64,000 bases of DNA from positions 2,416,221 to 2,480,220 of the forward strand of contig NZ_HG966617.1 in the NCBI RefSeq assembly GCF_000689395.1. Reading direction: 5' to 3'. The notes beneath the pieces are model-generated. The model ran no database searches and was not told the origin of the DNA. It saw only the letters and a list, made by a program, of their open reading frames with translations. Within the stretch, counting starts at the first letter, position 1; the number at the start of each line of letters is the position of its first letter. Origin of the DNA: Candidatus Phaeomarinobacter ectocarpi (GTDB taxonomy: Bacteria; Pseudomonadota; Alphaproteobacteria; CGMCC-115125). The position numbers were made by a program, and so were the translations under genes. Of this stretch, positions 35,842 to 44,910 are shown piece by piece.

Positions 35842-36947
35842 CCAAGTGCGGCATCCACCATCCGCTCCACAAATGCACCCCCCAGCCAGGAACTCACCGG
35901 GATCGCCAGATAAAGTGCAAATTGTGCAACAGTCGGCGCACTAATAGGCGTTTCCGGCGCCTTCTCCAGCCTGTCCTCATATGCCAGAAGCGCACCCATT
36001 TGAGCGAGGCGTTGATCGTCCGCCTGCCTTACTTTGGTTTCACTTGCCGCATCCAGCGCATCAAGGTGCAGATGCGCGATCACGGCACGGACCTCAGCAA
36101 GTGCCTTGTCCTTTGACCGGCGAATGACCTGCCGGCCCGCCATCGCCGGGGTTATGGCTGCAAGGCCACCAAGAATAGCGATGCAGGCCATGAAGATCAG
36201 AATGACAGTCGCGTCGATATTCGCATCGAGCACAAACAGCACACCAATGGCCGCCCCGATCATCCAGATAAATGACGTGTGCAGTCCCGCATTGACCAAC
36301 GGGCGCAATCTGTCGGCATCCAGCGGCCCCACTTCCAGGCGCGCAACTGTCTCCGTCAGCAAGCGCCGCGCGCCAGTCACCATTTGATAGGAAGCCTTGG
36401 ACAGGCTGGCGATCAGAAACGGCACAATGATCAAGAACCAACCCGCCGCCCAATAGGCCGACGGCGGCAGGTCCGTATCCCAGGTGCTTGGTTGACCCGA
36501 CATAACCGTCCAGGCGCCAGGCACGGAGAAGATGGGGATCAACAATCCAAAGCACCAGCCAAGGGCCGAAGCAATGAGCCGTCCACTCTTGTCTCCGGCA
36601 GATGACCGCACATAAAGGTCACGCAGCCCCGAGCGGTCCAATGACGGGGTGATCTCCGCCAGGGACGTAATGTCTCCCAAGTGGCGCACCTGAGCGTAAG
36701 GAAGCGCAAAGACCGTAAAGCCCGCAAGAAGCGACGTGACAATGGCAGCCCAGCTGTAGGGGTCCAGAGGAATGCTGGAATCGCGCAGATCAAGCTGGAT
36801 GGGCAACAGGCCAAAGGCATAGCCGGGAACAAAATAGGTGGCAGCCACAAGCGCCGAAACAATCGGCGCTGCCATGGCGGGCGAAACACCCAAAAAGCGC
36901 ACCAGTTTTGCTTCCCATGAGAAAGCCAGATCCTTGGGTACTCTCAT
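35838..36947 (-). CDS. Multi-pass membrane protein of unknown function
   Basis: A 369-residue protein from ATG 36947 (an upstream GTG at 36956 has its Shine-Dalgarno too close). It has about eight hydrophobic segments (for example FVPGYAFGLLPIQLDL, AAIVTSLLAGFTVFALPYA, FIWMIGAAIGVLFVLDANI, VAQFALYLAIPVSSWLGGAF) with a charged cytoplasmic region of about 70 residues near 280-345. I recognise no family. It has no obvious operon partner. Confidence 0.75.
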   Translation of the reverse strand: MRVPKDLAFSWEAKLVRFLGVSPAMAAPIVSALVAATYFVPGYAFGLLPIQLDLRDSSIPLDPYSWAAIVTSLLAGFTVFALPYAQVRHLGDITSLAEITPSLDRSGLRDLYVRSSAGDKSGRLIASALGWCFGLLIPIFSVPGAWTVMSGQPSTWDTDLPPSAYWAAGWFLIIVPFLIASLSKASYQMVTGARRLLTETVARLEVGPLDADRLRPLVNAGLHTSFIWMIGAAIGVLFVLDANIDATVILIFMACIAILGGLAAITPAMAGRQVIRRSKDKALAEVRAVIAHLHLDALDAASETKVRQADDQRLAQMGALLAYEDRLEKAPETPISAPTVAQFALYLAIPVSSWLGGAFVERMVDAALG

Positions 36948-37081
36948 CCGGTCCACGTCCCCTTCATGTTTCAGCCACTGCGTTCAGGCGCCAAGTGTTT
37001 GCATTCTTGCAAAGCCTACAAAGAAGCCTTGCACAAACCCAGTGCTGTCTTAAGACTGCGCCTCGAAAGCTTTACCTGCCA

Positions 37082-37777
37082 ATGACGGACACTTCCATGC
37101 ACATTGATGATGCCATCCGTACACGCCGTTCCATCCGCGCGTTCAAATCCGACCCTGTTCCGCGGGACATCATCGATGATCTGCTGGACGTCGCCCGCCA
37201 GGCACCAAGCGGCACGAACGTTCAGCCCTGGCACATTCATGTGGTGATGGGAGAGGCCCGCAACAAGCTGGTCAGCGCTGTTCTTCAGCACCGTGAAAAA
37301 CACCGCGAAGAAGGCGCTCCCGATTCATTTTCAGAGTACCCCCGCGCCTCAAAACGCAAGGAGCCCTACACCACGCGTATGCGCACCCTCGGCAAGGCCA
37401 TGTACGGTCTGCTTGAAATCCCAAAGGGCGACCAGGAAGCCAACTGGCGCCAATGGGCACGTAACTACGAGTTTTTTGATGCGCCAGTTGGGTTGCTGTT
37501 CACCATCGACAAGGATCTTGAATACTCAAGCTGGGTCGATATGGGGATCATGCTTCAAACAATTATGCTGGCAGCGCGCGCCCGTGGCCTTGATACCTGC
37601 GCGCAGGGCGCCTGGAACAATTTTTGGACAGTTACCAAGGATGTGCTCGACATTCCCGATACGGAATATGTCGTCTGCGGCATGTCACTTGGATACGCCG
37701 ACGAGAACGAGCCCGTGAACACACTTGTTGCAGAGCGCGAACCGCTATCAAAAATCGTGACGTTTCACGACAAGTAG
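37082..37777 (+). CDS. Nitroreductase family protein
   Basis: A 231-residue FMN-dependent oxidoreductase from ATG 37082; an ATG 15 bp further in is also possible. FMN-contact stretches are RTRRSIRAFKSDPVPRDII, ARQAPSGTNVQPWHIHV and GLDTCAQGAWNNFW, with GMSLGYADENEPVN near the end. It is typical of NAD(P)H nitro/quinone/enone reductases. The long in-frame N-terminal extension to 36908 overlaps the upstream membrane gene's start and is rejected. Confidence 0.88.
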   Translation: MTDTSMHIDDAIRTRRSIRAFKSDPVPRDIIDDLLDVARQAPSGTNVQPWHIHVVMGEARNKLVSAVLQHREKHREEGAPDSFSEYPRASKRKEPYTTRMRTLGKAMYGLLEIPKGDQEANWRQWARNYEFFDAPVGLLFTIDKDLEYSSWVDMGIMLQTIMLAARARGLDTCAQGAWNNFWTVTKDVLDIPDTEYVVCGMSLGYADENEPVNTLVAEREPLSKIVTFHDK

Positions 37778-37783
37778 GGTGGG

Positions 37784-38206
37784 CTAGAAACCAGACCGCT
37801 GAATACCGTTGGCACGGAAACGAAACGCCCGATCAATGGCTGGCCCGCCAAGGCTACGCCCGAACGCTGCGTCACGCGCCTGCCGGAACGCGATGTCACC
37901 ATCAGCGCCATTTCCACTTTGCGCGCCACCGCGTCCGGCGCTGCCTGTCACGATGAAAAAGCCGCCGCCACTGGAGCAGCAATGACTCCCAAAGGCATTG
38001 CCCACGCCGCCGCTCAGGCTGCCAAGAGCCATGTGGCCATTAAGGCTGGGTGTCTGAGGTTCGACAGGTACATAGACCTCAGCATCCGCCCCCGACATCT
38101 GCCAGCTACGGTTTGCGTCACCAGCCTGAGCTGAAGATGCAAAAGCGCCTGCGGCGAAAGTCGCTGTCATGATCAGTGTCGCGATCAGTGATGCGAATGC
38201 TTTCAT
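37784..38206 (-). CDS. Small secreted protein of unknown function
   Basis: A 140-residue protein with a clear Sec signal peptide (cleavage likely after SSAQA, residue 28). The mature part is Gly/Ser-rich with a vicinal Cys pair (SHCCSSGGG) and ends in Arg/Phe-rich sequence. I recognise no domain. It converges on the nitroreductase gene with a 6-bp gap. Confidence 0.65.
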   Translation of the reverse strand: MKAFASLIATLIMTATFAAGAFASSAQAGDANRSWQMSGADAEVYVPVEPQTPSLNGHMALGSLSGGVGNAFGSHCCSSGGGFFIVTGSAGRGGAQSGNGADGDIAFRQARDAAFGRSLGGPAIDRAFRFRANGIQRSGF

Positions 38207-38392
38207 GGGTCCACCCTTTCAGCGGGATCAAGTCGAGATTTCAACATAAGCAATCCGGCGTAGAATTCCCACTTTGGCACAGCACATGGTTAAGATCGGA
38301 CGTCAAATTAACCGTCTGTTGAGTATGTGCTCCGGCCCGTTATCCTCCCGCCCGTCAAAACATTCTCGATAAGTCTGAAGGGAGGGCCCGGT

Positions 38393-38818
38393 ATGCCCGC
38401 ACCAAAACAGTTTCTACCCCAGCCAACGCCAGAGACAGCGCATTTCTGGGAAGGCGCTAAGGCTGGCGAGCTTCGCCTGCAAAGATGCAGCGCTTGCGAC
38501 CACGCCTACTTCCCCCCGCGGCCCTTCTGCCCTGATTGCGGCTCAAGGGATGTGGCCGTGTTCACAGCAAGCGGCAACGCCAAGCTCTACTCCTATGTCA
38601 TCAACCACCGTCCCCGTCCGGACTTCGGCGAAGAACCCCATTCCATTGCGGTGGTGGAGCTCGCTGAAGGCCCGCGCATGATGACCAATATTGTGGGCTG
38701 CCCACAGACGCCCGAGGCACTGCAACTGGACATGCCCCTCAAGGTGACGTTCGAGGACAAATCTGACGACATCGCCCTGCCGAAATTCACGCCCGCAAAC
38801 AGCCCGGCGGGAGCGTAA
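38393..38818 (+). CDS. DUF35 Zn-ribbon / OB-fold protein
   Basis: A 141-residue protein from ATG 38393 behind GAAGGGAGG. A rubredoxin-like zinc ribbon comes first (LQRCSACDHAYFPPRPFCPDCGSR, four Cys, split here by short quoting limits at residues 29-53), then an OB-fold (VINHRPRPDFGEEPHSIAVV). DUF35 proteins form complexes with thiolase-fold partners, such as the Ltp2 aldolase. The partner gene starts 2 bp downstream. Confidence 0.9.
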   Translation: MPAPKQFLPQPTPETAHFWEGAKAGELRLQRCSACDHAYFPPRPFCPDCGSRDVAVFTASGNAKLYSYVINHRPRPDFGEEPHSIAVVELAEGPRMMTNIVGCPQTPEALQLDMPLKVTFEDKSDDIALPKFTPANSPAGA

Positions 38819-38820
38819 CC

Positions 38821-39966
38821 ATGGGACAGAAAACAACAGCAATCGTCGGCGCGGCTGAAACAACCGACCTTGGCAAAATACCGCATATGTCAGAGCTGAT
38901 GCTGCACGCGGATGCAGCTCTCAACGCCCTTGACGATGCTGGCTTGAAAATCTCCGACATTGATGGCGTTGCCACAGCTGGCGAGAACCCGGGCACCCTC
39001 GCCTACTATCTGGGCATCACACCCACATGGGTGGATGGCACATCCGTCGGTGGCTGTTCATTCATGCTGCATGTGCGCCATGCCATGGCAGCCATTGAAG
39101 CGGGACTGTGCACAACGGTGCTTGTCACCCATGGCGAAAGCGGCAAGAGCCGCGTTGGCGTCAACCGTGGCGGCGGCCGAGGTCCCACAAGTCTCAACGG
39201 TCAGTTTGAAGTGCCATACGGTGTCATGGGGCCACCCTCCATGTTCACCATCCCGGTTCTGCGATATTTGCAGGACACGGGCACCACCATGGAGCAGCTG
39301 GCGTCGGTTGCCGTCGTTCAACGTGAATGGGCCGCAAAGAACCCGCGCGCCTACATGAAGGACCCGATCAGCGTTGATGATGTGCTCAATTCCAGGATGA
39401 TTGCCTGGCCCTTCCGGCTACTCATGTGTTGCCTCGTCACAGATGGTGGGGGTGCGTTGATCATAACGTCAGCTGACCGCGCCAGGGATTTTCCCAATAA
39501 GCCTGTCTATATCCTTGGCACCGGCGAAAGCACCGAGACGCCCATGGTCAGTCAGATGGAGGACTTCACCACGTCGCGCGCCTTCCGCGTGGCAGGTCCT
39601 GCAGCCATGGCGTCCGCTGGCGTCAGCCACAGCGACATAGACCACATGATGATTTACGACGCTTTCGCGCATCTGCCGCTCTACGGACTTGAAGATCTGG
39701 GGTTCTGCGAGCGCGGAGAGGCCGGTGCCTTCATTGCCGAAGGCAACACGCGCCCGGGAGGCAAACTGCCCCTCAACACAAATGGGGGCGGTCTCTCTTA
39801 TATGCATTCAGGCATGTACGGCATGTATGCTCTGCAGGAGAGCGTACGGCAGATGCGGGGCATAGCGCCTGCACAGGTGGAGGGCGCTGAAATCTCCATG
39901 TGTCACGGCGTTGGCGGTATGTTTGCAGCGTCCGGCTCCATCATCATGTCCAACGTCGCGCCATAA
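38821..39966 (+). CDS. Thiolase-fold protein, possibly Ltp2-type retro-aldolase
   Basis: A 381-residue SCP-x/thiolase-like protein. At the place of the thiolase nucleophile the sequence reads DGTSVGGCSF, so the canonical Cys appears to be Ser (the nearby Cys is three residues later). The C-terminal glycine-rich motif is CHGVGGMFAASGS, with histidine kept. Loss of the Cys and pairing with DUF35 match Ltp2-like aldolases that cleave steroid side-chain CoA thioesters, rather than true thiolases. The substrate is not known here. Confidence 0.85.
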   Translation: MGQKTTAIVGAAETTDLGKIPHMSELMLHADAALNALDDAGLKISDIDGVATAGENPGTLAYYLGITPTWVDGTSVGGCSFMLHVRHAMAAIEAGLCTTVLVTHGESGKSRVGVNRGGGRGPTSLNGQFEVPYGVMGPPSMFTIPVLRYLQDTGTTMEQLASVAVVQREWAAKNPRAYMKDPISVDDVLNSRMIAWPFRLLMCCLVTDGGGALIITSADRARDFPNKPVYILGTGESTETPMVSQMEDFTTSRAFRVAGPAAMASAGVSHSDIDHMMIYDAFAHLPLYGLEDLGFCERGEAGAFIAEGNTRPGGKLPLNTNGGGLSYMHSGMYGMYALQESVRQMRGIAPAQVEGAEISMCHGVGGMFAASGSIIMSNVAP

Positions 39967-39981
39967 CCAATGGTCTGAAGC

Positions 39982-40713
39982 TCAGTGTGCTGTTCCAATT
40001 GTTTTGGACAGCCACTGAGCCACAGGCTTCAGGGTCTTCAGTCGACCGCATACAAACTCCACGGCTTCCGGCGTGAACAGCTGCTTTGGATGTGGCTCCT
40101 GCGTGCCCATGTGAAAGCCTGAATGGCGGATCAAATCTGCCTGAATGCCACCAGCTTCCTTCACGGCCGGGTATCCGCGCGGCACTGTCTTGTATTTGGG
40201 CGTCCCACGCTCCCAGCCACCCGCCTGATGCGTCTTGGAAATGATGTCCGCAAACGCCTTTGCCGTTTTGGGATCAGCAATTGAATCCCGATAGGTCTTG
40301 AGGCCGGTTGGCCCAAAATCCATCATGCCGCAGCCAAGATGCAGCTGCGTTGGCGAGATGCGGAACCACAGGGCCGGCAGCTTACGGTCAAACGCGTCTC
40401 CCACCGGAAACATCAACGACAGATGCGGCTTGTACGGCGTCTTGTCCTTGGAAAACCGAACATCCTTGTTGATGCGCATGATCGATCCGTTCACCCGAGC
40501 CTCTGCCTTGGCGCCGGGAACTGCCTTGGCCAAGGGGCCAGCCATGGCGGATACAAAATCCTTGGCGGGCTGGAGATACAGTCCCTCATAGTCGGCCCGG
40601 TGAGCATCAAACCAGGCTTTTGAATTGTTCCTGTCCAGCATCCCCAGGAAATCCACCAGGTCCGGTGAGAAACCGTCAAAATCTGAAGCCACTTCCTTGC
40701 CCCTCATTCTCAT
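39982..40713 (-). CDS. DUF2461 domain protein
   Basis: A 243-residue protein of the DUF2461/TIGR02453 family. It carries FSPDLVDFLGMLDRNNSKAW, RINKDVRFSKDKTPYKPHLS and LHLGCGMMDFGPTGLKTYR. The function is unknown; the family is widespread in bacteria and fungi. ATG 40713 and ATG 40707 are both possible. A palindrome identical to that of the GST/TetR region lies 4-17 bp upstream of the start, so it is probably controlled by that TetR protein. Confidence 0.85.
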   Translation of the reverse strand: MRMRGKEVASDFDGFSPDLVDFLGMLDRNNSKAWFDAHRADYEGLYLQPAKDFVSAMAGPLAKAVPGAKAEARVNGSIMRINKDVRFSKDKTPYKPHLSLMFPVGDAFDRKLPALWFRISPTQLHLGCGMMDFGPTGLKTYRDSIADPKTAKAFADIISKTHQAGGWERGTPKYKTVPRGYPAVKEAGGIQADLIRHSGFHMGTQEPHPKQLFTPEAVEFVCGRLKTLKPVAQWLSKTIGTAH

Positions 40714-40716
40714 TAA

Positions 40717-40730
40717 ATTATGATCATAAT
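40717..40730 (-). promoter_or_regulatory. Second copy of the TetR-type operator, before DUF2461
   Basis: ATTATGATCATAAT, the same 14-bp palindrome found at 32437-32450, with six identical flanking bases on its left (20 bp identical in total, 40711-40730). On the minus strand a -10-like TATAGA lies directly upstream, so a bound repressor would cover the transcript start. Confidence 0.7.
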
Positions 40731-40855
40731 TCTATAGGAATGAGGGGAAGTCTAGCTGGAATTCTTAAACGGACCGCGCGCCGTGAAAATGTAACCAAAA
40801 ATTTAACTGTGGTGCGTTACACGCAGGAGGGGACATATCGTTGAGGGGTTATCAG

Positions 40856-41296
40856 ATGGTCTATCAACTCGTTTATGTCAGCGCCGCGCAGGATGGATCC
40901 GTCAACACGACCATTGAGGACATCCTCGAAAAATCGCGCGAAAACAACGAACGCACGCAGATCACAGGCATGCTCATGGCCCATGACGGCAACTTCTTTC
41001 AGGTGCTTGAAGGTGATGAGGCAGCTGTTGCAGCCTGCTACGAGCGCATTCAACAAGATGAGCGCCACAAAGACCCGATAATCCTGATGACAAAGCATGT
41101 GGATACGCGAAGCTTTCCTCAATGGTCCATGGGCTACGCCTCACCGGAAGACCTGTCAGACGAACATCGCGACATCATCATTTCTCTGACCGGCTTGATC
41201 GACAATCTGGAGGCACAGTTCGAAAGCACAAGCCCGGAGATTTCGGTTCTCGCAGGCAGCTTCGTCCGCAGCTTCAGAGACTTTGGCCTGGCCTAA
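40856..41296 (+). CDS. BLUF-domain blue-light photoreceptor
   Basis: A 146-residue single-domain BLUF protein. Numbered from ATG 40856 the FAD/photocycle residues are Tyr7 (QLVYVS), Asn31, Gln49 (NFFQVLEG), Trp90 and Met92 (PQWSMGY), the full set of an active BLUF. A TTG at 40841 with the better-placed AGGAGGGG would add five residues. There is no effector domain; the C-terminal 50 residues form short helices, so it should signal by protein-protein contact. A terminator follows. Confidence 0.92.
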   Translation: MVYQLVYVSAAQDGSVNTTIEDILEKSRENNERTQITGMLMAHDGNFFQVLEGDEAAVAACYERIQQDERHKDPIILMTKHVDTRSFPQWSMGYASPEDLSDEHRDIIISLTGLIDNLEAQFESTSPEISVLAGSFVRSFRDFGLA

Positions 41297-41349
41297 TTGA
41301 AGATGCCTGGTTGAAGGGACCTGTTTGAAAGTGTGTGCAGAACGAAACG

Positions 41350-41377
41350 AGGCCCGACGAAGACGTCGAGCCTTTTT
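41350..41377 (+). terminator. Terminator after the BLUF gene
   Basis: AGGCCCGACG and CGTCGAGCCT form a stem with one C-A mismatch around loop AAGA, followed by TTTTT. It is 55 bp after the BLUF stop, before the convergent hlyD gene. Confidence 0.7.
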
Positions 41378-41422
41378 CGTCTGTCTGCCCCCGACGCTTT
41401 AACTGACGCTTATAGCTGGCGC

Positions 41423-42766
41423 TTAGCGCTCGGAGAAAGCTGTATCGAGAGACCGGAACACTGGCTTGAGCAGATAGCGCACGATCGACTTTGATCCGGT
41501 GACGATTTCTGCATTTACCACCATACCCGGCAAAACCAGATGCTTGGTCAGTCCGCTGCCCACAAAGTTGCGATCCAGCTTGATGGTCGCGTGGTAGAAA
41601 TGTTCGCCACGATCATTCTCAAAAGTCGAAGCCGAAATTTTACTGACACTGCCTTCAAGTGCACCGAAGCGCGCCGGGTCATAGGTGGTCACACGCACAT
41701 GTGCGCGGTCACCAATGGAAACGTGACCAATGTCCTTGGGGTCAACTTCGACCTGAGCCACCAGTTCGTCATCAATAGGTACAATTTCCAGAACCGGGTC
41801 ACCGGGACGCACAACGTCACCCACGGACTTGACCGTCAGACCTTTGACAAGCCCACGCGCTGGCGCGCGCAGAGCAAGGCGTTTTACCCGGTCCTGCGCC
41901 TTGGCAATCTGATTGTTGACTTCTTCCAGCTCTCCCAAGGCACGGGCGCGATCACGCTTGGCCTCATCAAGCAGGCGGGCATTAATCTCTTTAAGGCTCA
42001 GCTCAGTCTCAAGCATCGCCTGTTCGACTTCAGCGACCCGGCCCTGCGTCGTAATCAGCTCACCACGGGTCTGTTCCACAGCGCGCTGGCTTTCAAGAAA
42101 AGCAATGCGGGAGACGAGCCCTTTTTCCAGCAGACCGCGACGCATCTCCATCTGTTCTTCCAGAATGCTGACCTGCGTCTCCAGATTGATGACACGACGT
42201 TCAAGGGAAGAAAGCTCGGCCTGGCGTTGCGCGATACGCGACCGCGCCACACCGCGCTGTTCAGCGCGAGAGGCGTCCTGAAGTTCCCATGCTTCCATCT
42301 GTTCGTCTGCAAGGTGCAGGAACTCTGCATCCACGTCGAACACGGGTTCCTGCTCATTCACAAAAGCAGCCTGACGTTCCGCAGTCAGTTGCAGCGACGC
42401 AGCTTTCGCGCGCGCCTGATCAAGGTCCGCGCCTGCAAGGGCTGGCTGAAACTGAACCAGCGCCTCACCCGCTTCAACAAGTGCACCGTTGCTGACCAGA
42501 ATGTCACCGACAATGCCGCCTTCAAGATGTTTGACCGTCAGCACGGATCCGGCAGGTTCCACTTGGCCGGCAGCAACTGCCAGCTCACGAACAGTCGTCA
42601 GGGAGGCCCAGATGACAGCCATCCCGACAAAAAGGCTCACAACCGTCAGAACGAGACTTGCAACCCGAGGGGCTTTGCCTTCTTCAAGCGCAAGCGGCAG
42701 CGCCAGGAGTTTTTCATCCGGCGCACCCAACACACGGCGCTTGAGTTTGTGAAGACCCAGTTTCAC
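41423..42766 (-). CDS. HlyD-type membrane fusion protein of a type I secretion system
   Basis: A 447-residue adaptor starting at GTG 42766, 2 nt after the ABC gene stop. One N-terminal transmembrane helix (about 38-60) is followed by a periplasmic region: lipoyl/barrel half (VLTVKHLEGGIVGDILVSNGALV), a long coiled-coil hairpin (about 115-300, with LSSLERRVINLETQVSILEEQ) and the second half ALRAPARGLVKGL plus a C-terminal beta-barrel. It bridges the ABC exporter to an outer-membrane TolC channel, which is not encoded in this window. Confidence 0.93.
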   Translation of the reverse strand: MKLGLHKLKRRVLGAPDEKLLALPLALEEGKAPRVASLVLTVVSLFVGMAVIWASLTTVRELAVAAGQVEPAGSVLTVKHLEGGIVGDILVSNGALVEAGEALVQFQPALAGADLDQARAKAASLQLTAERQAAFVNEQEPVFDVDAEFLHLADEQMEAWELQDASRAEQRGVARSRIAQRQAELSSLERRVINLETQVSILEEQMEMRRGLLEKGLVSRIAFLESQRAVEQTRGELITTQGRVAEVEQAMLETELSLKEINARLLDEAKRDRARALGELEEVNNQIAKAQDRVKRLALRAPARGLVKGLTVKSVGDVVRPGDPVLEIVPIDDELVAQVEVDPKDIGHVSIGDRAHVRVTTYDPARFGALEGSVSKISASTFENDRGEHFYHATIKLDRNFVGSGLTKHLVLPGMVVNAEIVTGSKSIVRYLLKPVFRSLDTAFSER

Positions 42767-42768
42767 TT

Positions 42769-44910
42769 CTAGCTCCCGAACAGCTCGGCAAGCACCTGAT
42801 CCGGCGGACCATCCAGTGCCACGCGCCCCTGGTCAATAACGACAACACGATCAGCTATCTTCATATGGGACGGGCGTTGAGTAACCATTAAAACTGTAGC
42901 GTTCCCCTTAAGTTTTGCGAGTTTTTCGCGCAAAAGCTCGTCTCCCTCGTCGTCCAGATTGTTTGCTGGCTCATCAAAAAGGTAAATGGGCGCGTTTTTT
43001 ACGTAGGCGCGGGCCAACGCAAAGCGTTGCTTCATGCCATCGGCCATCCGCCGCTGGAACTGATCCGTCATCCGCGTCTCAAGCCCCTCAGGGAGCGAGG
43101 CCACGAATTCGCCAAGGCCTGCATCTTTCAATGCGTTTTGAATGTCGTCTTCGCTGGCCGTGGGCTGGGCCAGGCGCATGTTCTGCGCCAGGGTGCCGTG
43201 GAACACCGATGTCCGCTGCGCCACATACCCGATCGACTGACGAAGATCCCCCGTGTCGAGTTGGCGAAGGTCATTGCCATCAATGCTGACTGCGCCAGCC
43301 TGAGGCATGTAGAGCGCGGAGCAAATCTTGAGAATGGTCGACTTGCCCGAGCCACTGGACCCGGTAATCGCAATCATTTCTCCGGGCTTCACAACAAAAT
43401 CCACACCAACAAGGGCCGGCTCGGCACGCGGCGTATATCTGAAGCTCACTTTGCCAAAGGCGATACGGCCCTTGAAGCTGCGATAGAACGATTGCTGTTG
43501 ACCCGGCGCGCGCTCCACCTGAATACGCATCAACTGATTGACTTGCGCCAGCGACTGCTTGACTTGCTCAATGCGGTTGATCCCAAGAAACGCCGCCTGA
43601 ATAGGCGCAAGAAGCCGCCACACCAATGCCATGGTGGCAATGAGCGCACCGATGGTCATCATCTCTTCCATCACCATCAAGGTGCCAACAGCAAGGGTCG
43701 CCACGCCTGACGCCATCATCATGGACTGGCTCAGGGTTTGAACGATGACCCCTAGATGCGACACGGAGTGATGCGCCGCCGCCCCCTTGGCTGAGATGTC
43801 TCTGAAGCGTGTTTTCCAGTGCAGCCCATTGCCAGATTGTCGAACAACGCGCTGGTTCTCGATTGTTTCAATCAAGAATGCCTGACGCGCCGAGCGCGCC
43901 TCGCCCAGCTTGGCAACACGGGACTTGCTGATGGGCCAGGTGACAAGTCCAAGGATTGTGAACCCGACAATGAGAGCAACCGGCACAAAGCCGATGACCC
44001 CGCCAATCATGAAGACTGTTGCCAGGAACATGAGCAGGAATGGCAGATCAAGCGCTGAAGCCGCCAGCGGTCCGGTAAAGACCTCGCGGACGGTTTCAAA
44101 CTGCTTGAGACGGGCAATCTGCGCACCGATTGGCGCACGCTCCGTCATGCTCACGGGCATGTTGAGAAGTTTTTGAAAGGCCGCTGCACCAATCAGCATG
44201 TCCAACCTTGCGCCGACATAGGCCAGCATCTGCCCTCTTACGAGCCGCAACCCGCAATCCGCCATCACAGCGAGCAGGACGCCGCCAAGGAAGAACGCAA
44301 GTGTGTCAGGCGACCGCGTCGCGACCACCTTGTCATACACACCCATGATGAAGAGCGGCACCACAACTGCAAAAATGTTGATGACGAAGGTCAGGGCAAT
44401 GGCCTGCCAGATGACGGTCTTGAAACGCTTGACCACATCACCCAGCCAGTTGCGCTGAGCAGCCTTCTCCTGCTCTTCAAGGGATTCACTGGACTTGCGA
44501 ATGTAGTAAGCGGTGCCAAGGGTCCCACTGGCGGAAACTTCAACCACGTCCCCCAGCACACCATCAAGCACCGTCAGCATGTCGCCATTGCGCTCAAGAA
44601 CAAGGCCGGCTGTCTTGCCGTCCTGCTCAAACAGGCAAGGCAGCAACTCTGCGCGCAGATCAGCCAGCGTGGTGCGCTCAGGCACTGTTACGTAGTGCAG
44701 ATTGGCCAACACCATCCGCAGGTCGGCAAGATCAAGAGAGTCCGCAAAGTGTGGCAGGGCTTCAGCCAGATGACGGGCTTCACCGCGCCAGCCCAGCGCA
44801 TGAAGCAACGGCACCAGACATGCGCCGGTGGCGGATGTCGGCTGGAAACTTGAAATGCCACCGCCATGCAGCAGGTTTTCAAGACGCGGCGCGGATGCTG
44901 GCATACTCAT
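42769..44910 (-). CDS. Type I secretion ABC exporter subunit with C39-like domain and degenerate NBD
   Basis: A 713-residue half-transporter. Residues about 20-140 are a C39-peptidase-like domain (ATGACLVPLLHALGW) without the catalytic His, so a substrate-docking domain rather than a protease. About 165-450 are the six-helix permease. About 475-713 are the nucleotide-binding domain: Walker A GSSGSGKST, Q-loop YVAQRTSVF and Walker B IYLFDEP are intact, but the ABC signature is MADGM instead of LSGGQ and the switch His is Gln (VTQRPS). The start overlaps the previous gene's stop (ATGA). Confidence 0.92.
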   Translation of the reverse strand: MSMPASAPRLENLLHGGGISSFQPTSATGACLVPLLHALGWRGEARHLAEALPHFADSLDLADLRMVLANLHYVTVPERTTLADLRAELLPCLFEQDGKTAGLVLERNGDMLTVLDGVLGDVVEVSASGTLGTAYYIRKSSESLEEQEKAAQRNWLGDVVKRFKTVIWQAIALTFVINIFAVVVPLFIMGVYDKVVATRSPDTLAFFLGGVLLAVMADCGLRLVRGQMLAYVGARLDMLIGAAAFQKLLNMPVSMTERAPIGAQIARLKQFETVREVFTGPLAASALDLPFLLMFLATVFMIGGVIGFVPVALIVGFTILGLVTWPISKSRVAKLGEARSARQAFLIETIENQRVVRQSGNGLHWKTRFRDISAKGAAAHHSVSHLGVIVQTLSQSMMMASGVATLAVGTLMVMEEMMTIGALIATMALVWRLLAPIQAAFLGINRIEQVKQSLAQVNQLMRIQVERAPGQQQSFYRSFKGRIAFGKVSFRYTPRAEPALVGVDFVVKPGEMIAITGSSGSGKSTILKICSALYMPQAGAVSIDGNDLRQLDTGDLRQSIGYVAQRTSVFHGTLAQNMRLAQPTASEDDIQNALKDAGLGEFVASLPEGLETRMTDQFQRRMADGMKQRFALARAYVKNAPIYLFDEPANNLDDEGDELLREKLAKLKGNATVLMVTQRPSHMKIADRVVVIDQGRVALDGPPDQVLAELFGS

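Noticed and set aside
41540-42772. 410-residue plus-strand frame opposite hlyD
   Set aside because: The minus strand encodes a complete HlyD-type adaptor with coiled coil and lipoyl halves.
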